Assembly: GCA_018001935.1 (NCBI GenBank)
Contig: JAGNHB010000014.1
Location: 20,050 to 84,049 of the forward strand
From: Acidobacteriota bacterium
GTDB lineage: Bacteria; Acidobacteriota; JAAYUB01
Direction of reading: 5' to 3'
DNA length: 64,000 nt
Part shown: piece after piece, positions 60,141 through 64,000 of the stretch
How the letters are laid out: every line of letters starts with the position of its first letter
How positions within the stretch are numbered: position 1 is the stretch's first letter
The notes under the pieces: generated by a model
What the model saw: only the letters and a program-made list of their open reading frames with translations
The model's database searches: none
Told to the model about the DNA's origin: nothing
Position numbers and translations under genes: made by a program

Positions 60141-61041
60141 AGTAGCTCAGTGAATCATTCGCGATAAACCAAGCTTTTTCCCTACGCCCTTTCGGACCAT
60201 TACAATCCACAAGGCTTTATTTTCCTTATCAAGTCATTTTCTCCTTCCTTCCTGCTGGAGTATGATGTATCATTTCACTATAACTGCCTGATTTTCTCGT
60301 CGAATTGCGAGGTCTACACCCTACACCCATTGATCCCCCTGGCGGGGATCGGGTCGGGTGAGGATGTTGCTGGCGTCGTTGCAAACGTGCAGCAGTTGCC
60401 CCGCCCCCGGCAATGCCTGAACGGAGCGGCCCACCCGCGTCGCGTTCCCAGCGCCGATTGGGCATGGCAGTCCATCCGCGCCACGTGCCCTTCGTTCGTC
60501 ACCTGGGCATGGCGGCCAGTCCGCGTCACGTTCCCTTTGGCCTTGCAGAGGATATGAATCAAATCGGGATTGGACGTTCGAGGGCCCCGCCCCGAAGGGG
60601 AGGGGGCGTCCCAGCCGGGGGCCAGACGCGGGCGCCGGTCACGATCGGGCCGGAGGACAGAACGTTCCGGGCGCCCGCGTCGCCGCCTCCGGGACGCGGC
60701 GAAGGAGGATGGAAAACGCACCCTGAAGGGGGGCGGGGAAAGGCGGCAAACCCCCGAACCGGAAGTCGGCACCCGAAGAGGCAGGGGCGGAAGAATGGGA
60801 GGGGCGGGTTCGCTTTTGACTTCCCGATTGGCCTTCCCCTTCGGGTAAAGGGGGAGCAGTCGTACGAATCCACCTTCATCCCGGACCCGGGCCTTCCTCG
60901 CCGCCAAGCCGTCCTACCGCTGCCCGGCGCGGACCAATCGTTATGTCCTCTTGATTATTCGTCACTTGCACTTCTGGTGGCTATCTCCCCATGATTTTAT
61001 TGGGGTTAGACAGAACCTGGCACTTGTACCCCTGGACCCCG
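60141..61041. other. Gene-free region with low-GC head and 45-bp repeat
   Basis: The first 180 bp are AT-rich. No frame across the region combines a ribosome binding site with protein-like composition. A degenerate 45-bp direct repeat covers about 60430-60545. The region ends with CCCCATGATTTTATTGGGG, a small inverted repeat, about 50 bp before the 3' end of the TPR gene. Confidence 0.6.
60430..60545. repeat. Degenerate 45-bp direct repeat
   Basis: GGGCATGG begins at 60460 and again at 60505. Between them TCCATCCGCGCCACGTGCCC matches CCAGTCCGCGTCACGTTCCC. A third, worn half-copy precedes them at 60430. Confidence 0.65.
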
Positions 61042-64000
61042 TCAATTCCCCGGGTGCTTCCTTCCGAAGAGAAGCACTGAAATGATAAGGGTCGCGATGA
61101 TGGCGGCCGGTACCCCGAGATAGATACTACCCACGACCAAACCTGCCGTGATCCCCGTCACCGCCGAGACCTTCCGGATCGTGTCGCGGTGACGCTGCCG
61201 CTGGGTTTGCTGGCCGACCCGCACGAAGTTTGTTCTCAGGCGCTTCGACAGGTCGTCGAAGGTCTTCCGGTCGTTCCTCTCGAGCGCCAAGGCCAACTGG
61301 GGGATGTCCGACAGCAGGTGCCGCCGGCTGTCCGGGAAGAACTCGCCGTCCAGGACCTGCCCGTCGAAATAATCCCCGTAACGCGACCAGGCGTCGCGGA
61401 ACACCGCCGTGTCACCGAGCAGGACGCTGGACTCGGCCAGGAGATGGGCCTGGTAACGGGCTGTGTGATCGTGGGATAGGTAGCGGAGGGCATCCCGGCA
61501 GGCGGACTGGAGTTCCCGGTATCGCGCCGCCCCGAAATAGGTCAGCGAGACCGCGAGGTTCATGACCATCCACATCTTCACGTCCGTCCGCTGTTTCCAA
61601 GAGGAAAGGAACTTCGCCGTCAGGGGAAGGCTGACGTCGAAAAGCGCCCTGCCGACCTCGGACCAGGTTTCGGTGGCGCTGATCCGTTCGGGGTACTGCC
61701 GCCCGTAACGGATCACGATCCGCTGATATCCGATACCCGTCAGTTTATCGAAGATCGTGGCCAGGTAGGCCGGGTCCTTCCAGGAGAAGCGGTCAGCCAG
61801 GGCGAGCAGTTTTTCCAAGGCCCGCGCGCCTGCCCCCCGGAACAGGCTGCATTCCAGCATGCTCCGGCAGGGTTTGACGTTTTTCTCGCGGTTTCGGGCC
61901 ACCTCAGCCATCATGCCGAACGCGTGCACGGACGGCTGCTCCCCTCGTTCCATCCGGTGGCTCATCCGGTTGCAGACCTCGTCCAGGAGCCCCGCATCGG
62001 TCATCTTCTCCCACGCATACTTCACGGCCCATTCGGTGCCAGTGTCGTCGTCGGCATCGGCGTCGGCGTCGAAACTGACGGCGAGCACGGTTTCCACGGC
62101 TTTCTTCGGGTCCTTGCGGTCAAGGAGGACCTCGACGCGGCGTGCCAGGACGACGGGGTTGTCCGGGACCCACTGCAGGACCTTGTCGAGAATCTTCCCG
62201 GCTTTGTCGAGAAGCCCCAGTTCCCTCAGCGAGTCGTAGCACTGGAGGTGGAGGTTCACGGACTGCGGGTAATCCTGGAGACAAAGGTCCCATTCGGATT
62301 CGAGTTGGGTCGGCGGCAGCCCGGCAAGGGCCAGCACGATCAGTCGGTCCCTCCGGAACCAGCCCTGGGCCTGCATGGCGGGCGGGGAAGGGCATAGCAG
62401 CGCGCGGGCATCGTCCCATGCCCCGTCCTCGCGCATCCAGGTGAGGAGTTTCTCCCAGCCCCAACCGAACCAGGGGGCCGATCGAACGACATTACTCATG
62501 GCTTCCCGGGCCTGAGCGGTCTTTCCGGACAGGCGTTGCAGCCACGCCAGTCGGCCGGCCGCCGGCGACGGGTCCTTCAAGTGGGGCCGCACCCGTTCGA
62601 GGACGGTCGCCGCCTCTTCCAGGCGTCGCTCCTTCGCCAGGAGCTGCGCCAGTTCGTCCGCCGCATCGTGCAATCCTTCGTCCAGTTCCAGGGCGCGCCG
62701 GTAGCATTCCTCACCTTCCTTGCGCCGGGCCGTGTTGTCCGATGCGGCCAGCATCCGCGCCAGCATGAGCCAGGGGTAGGCGGCCGAGGGTACGAGCTTG
62801 ACCCATTCCCGGGCCAGTTCGAGGGCCCCCTTCGGGTCGCCGAGGTCCGTCAGCACGTTTATGGCGCACTCGCGCCGGAAACCGTTGTACGGGTCGGCCG
62901 CGAGCGTGCCGAGCGCCAGGTCCCGGGCTTCCCGGGTGCGTTTCCGGCGCAGCAGGAAACCGATCCGGGCGTTGATGACCTCGGTGGAGAGTGGGGCGAT
63001 GGCCCGTGCCCCTTCCAGCCACTCTTCGGCGCCCTCCGCGTCCCCCTGCCGTTCCCGGACCTGGGCGATCTGAAGCCGTACCGAGGTGTTCGCCGGGTGC
63101 CGGCGGTGGACCTCGCGGAGGGCTTCCTCGGCTTCCGCTTCCCGGCCCAGCGCCCGGTGCGCCTGGGCGAGGGACAGCCGGAGATCGATGTGATAGGGGA
63201 AGCGCCGCACGGTCTCGGTGAGGAGTTCCCAGGCCCGTTCCAGGTCGCTCCGACCCCGCCCGTGCTCCAACCAGAGGTCGGCGACGGCCTCCAGGACTTC
63301 CGGGTCGTCGGGCCGCTGTTTCCGCCAGCGGTTCACTGCTTCTTCCGCTGCGGACAACCCGAAACGGTCGGCAATCAGAAAGGCGAGTTCGCGGGCGAAG
63401 TAAAGGCGGCCGACGCAACGCGCCAGGGAGGCTTCGATGCACTGGAGGACCCGTCGCCGCTCCCTTTCCGTCAGGCTGGTGGCACAGATCCAAGCCCTTC
63501 GGTAGGAATGGAAATCCTCCGGGTTTGCCTCCACGGCGGAGATCCAGTGCCCCATGGCCGCCCGCCAGTCTCCCCTTACCTCGGCCCACATCGCGTGAAT
63601 CCGCAGGGTGCCGGCTTCCCGCGGGGCTGTCCGGTCGCATTCCGACAGGGTCCGCCGGATCTCCTGTTCCAATCGTCCGCGCTCCGCGGGCGCCTTGACG
63701 GCGTACTCGCCGATCCGGATTGTCGCCAGCGCCCTCCAGGCCCAGCCGTCCTCGGTGTTGCGGGCGAGTCGTTCCTGGACGAGTCGGAGTTGTTCTCCCT
63801 CCGCATCGTCTTCACCGAGGCGGTCGTGTAAAAGGTCCTCGATCTCGTCGTGGCCCGGGTGCTCCTCCACCCACTGGCGCGCCAGGCTCACCGCGACGTG
63901 GTTTCCCTCGAGGATCGTGACGGCGTCCAACAGTTGCCTTCGTGCCGTCATCGAGTAAGGGGAGACCCGGACCCACTCGCGGGCGTGGTGGAGCAAGGCC
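61042..64000 (-). CDS. Large TPR protein with C-terminal membrane anchor (5' end outside the window)
   Basis: At least 986 residues; the start lies beyond 64000. TPR-like helical pairs run through most of it, for example ALREVHRRHPANTSVRLQIA and REGEECYRRALELDEGLHD-type units. An acidic stretch DADADADDD occurs near 640. The last 40 residues contain two membrane segments (VTGITAGLVVGSIYLGV and AAIIATLIISVLLF), so it is tail-anchored with the TPR part facing the cytoplasm or forming a scaffold. No catalytic motif was found. The visible end at 63996 is a TTG within the protein, not a reliable start. Confidence 0.85.
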   Translation of the reverse strand, partial: ALLHHAREWVRVSPYSMTARRQLLDAVTILEGNHVAVSLARQWVEEHPGHDEIEDLLHDRLGEDDAEGEQLRLVQERLARNTEDGWAWRALATIRIGEYAVKAPAERGRLEQEIRRTLSECDRTAPREAGTLRIHAMWAEVRGDWRAAMGHWISAVEANPEDFHSYRRAWICATSLTERERRRVLQCIEASLARCVGRLYFARELAFLIADRFGLSAAEEAVNRWRKQRPDDPEVLEAVADLWLEHGRGRSDLERAWELLTETVRRFPYHIDLRLSLAQAHRALGREAEAEEALREVHRRHPANTSVRLQIAQVRERQGDAEGAEEWLEGARAIAPLSTEVINARIGFLLRRKRTREARDLALGTLAADPYNGFRRECAINVLTDLGDPKGALELAREWVKLVPSAAYPWLMLARMLAASDNTARRKEGEECYRRALELDEGLHDAADELAQLLAKERRLEEAATVLERVRPHLKDPSPAAGRLAWLQRLSGKTAQAREAMSNVVRSAPWFGWGWEKLLTWMREDGAWDDARALLCPSPPAMQAQGWFRRDRLIVLALAGLPPTQLESEWDLCLQDYPQSVNLHLQCYDSLRELGLLDKAGKILDKVLQWVPDNPVVLARRVEVLLDRKDPKKAVETVLAVSFDADADADDDTGTEWAVKYAWEKMTDAGLLDEVCNRMSHRMERGEQPSVHAFGMMAEVARNREKNVKPCRSMLECSLFRGAGARALEKLLALADRFSWKDPAYLATIFDKLTGIGYQRIVIRYGRQYPERISATETWSEVGRALFDVSLPLTAKFLSSWKQRTDVKMWMVMNLAVSLTYFGAARYRELQSACRDALRYLSHDHTARYQAHLLAESSVLLGDTAVFRDAWSRYGDYFDGQVLDGEFFPDSRRHLLSDIPQLALALERNDRKTFDDLSKRLRTNFVRVGQQTQRQRHRDTIRKVSAVTGITAGLVVGSIYLGVPAAIIATLIISVLLFGRKHPGN

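Noticed and set aside
60118-60153. Eleven-codon frame (MKKSLLNKVAQ) overlapping the yacG end
   Set aside because: Too short and lacking its own signals; it is within the yacG tail.
60314-60907. Minus-strand frame of 197 codons in the gene-free region
   Set aside because: Biased Arg/Pro/Ser composition, no ribosome binding site, and it spans the direct repeat.
1-64000. tRNA, rRNA, riboswitch, prophage or transposase genes
   Set aside because: I looked for cloverleaf-like GTTCGA segments, conserved rRNA blocks and DDE/HUH motifs and found none I could support.

Overview
The window is a high-GC Gram-negative bacterial chromosome segment. An outer membrane is implied by the TolC-family channel, lipobox lipoproteins and POTRA-type protein. 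The mix of TPR-linked Hanks-type Ser/Thr kinases, a DnaJ/TPR regulator, HD-GYP and SpoIIE-class regulators, hslVU, a sulfatase-modifier-like secreted protein and stand-alone housekeeping genes fits Acidobacteriota or a nearby phylum. That placement is inferred from gene content only. I saw no rRNA, tRNA, CRISPR array, transposase or prophage gene.

Layout. 1-470 is a 113-bp tandem array cut by the window edge. 0.6-7.4 kb (+) holds a metallophosphoesterase, a POTRA-only protein, coaX coupled to a TPR Ser/Thr kinase, and a rhomboid protease. 7.5-10.9 kb (-) is a J-domain/TPR regulator, a family 2 glycosyltransferase and a methyltransferase; a response regulator with an HD-GYP domain diverges from it. 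12.0-17.9 kb (-) is a coupled kinase/TPR-protein/relA operon. 19.4-25.1 kb (+) carries frr, hslV, hslU, an FN3 lipoprotein with a 21-bp repeat array, fsa and a phosphoesterase. 25.2-29.9 kb has a DUF3303-type gene, an FGE-like secreted protein and a PAS hybrid histidine kinase preceded by a short SDR-like fragment.

30.1-34.5 kb (+) is the most unusual locus. A periplasmic binding protein is fused through one membrane segment to a P-loop NTPase. The next gene encodes a related NTPase fused to a Ser/Thr kinase. 34.5-38.8 kb has a flippase-like membrane protein, an oligopeptide-binding lipoprotein, lepB and a YdeI-like protein. 38.8-43.5 kb (-) has a small exported protein, metG, a family 4 glycosyltransferase and hicBA. 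43.7-46.1 kb (+) has lexA and dinB, separated by a repeat-rich spacer with two kinds of large hairpin. 46.1-50.6 kb (-) is a radical SAM/esterase/unknown-protein operon. 50.7-60.1 kb (+) has a PDZ-7TM-SpoIIE phosphatase coupled to an RnfC-like protein, a MESH1-like alarmone hydrolase, a large secreted protein, a TolC-family protein and yacG. The right end is a large TPR protein that leaves the window.

Themes. Protein phosphorylation recurs: three Hanks-type kinases, a hybrid histidine kinase, an HD-GYP regulator and a SpoIIE phosphatase. Alarmone control looks split between a RelA with a degenerate hydrolase domain and a separate small hydrolase. Intergenic space holds several families of short word-like repeats and hairpins.
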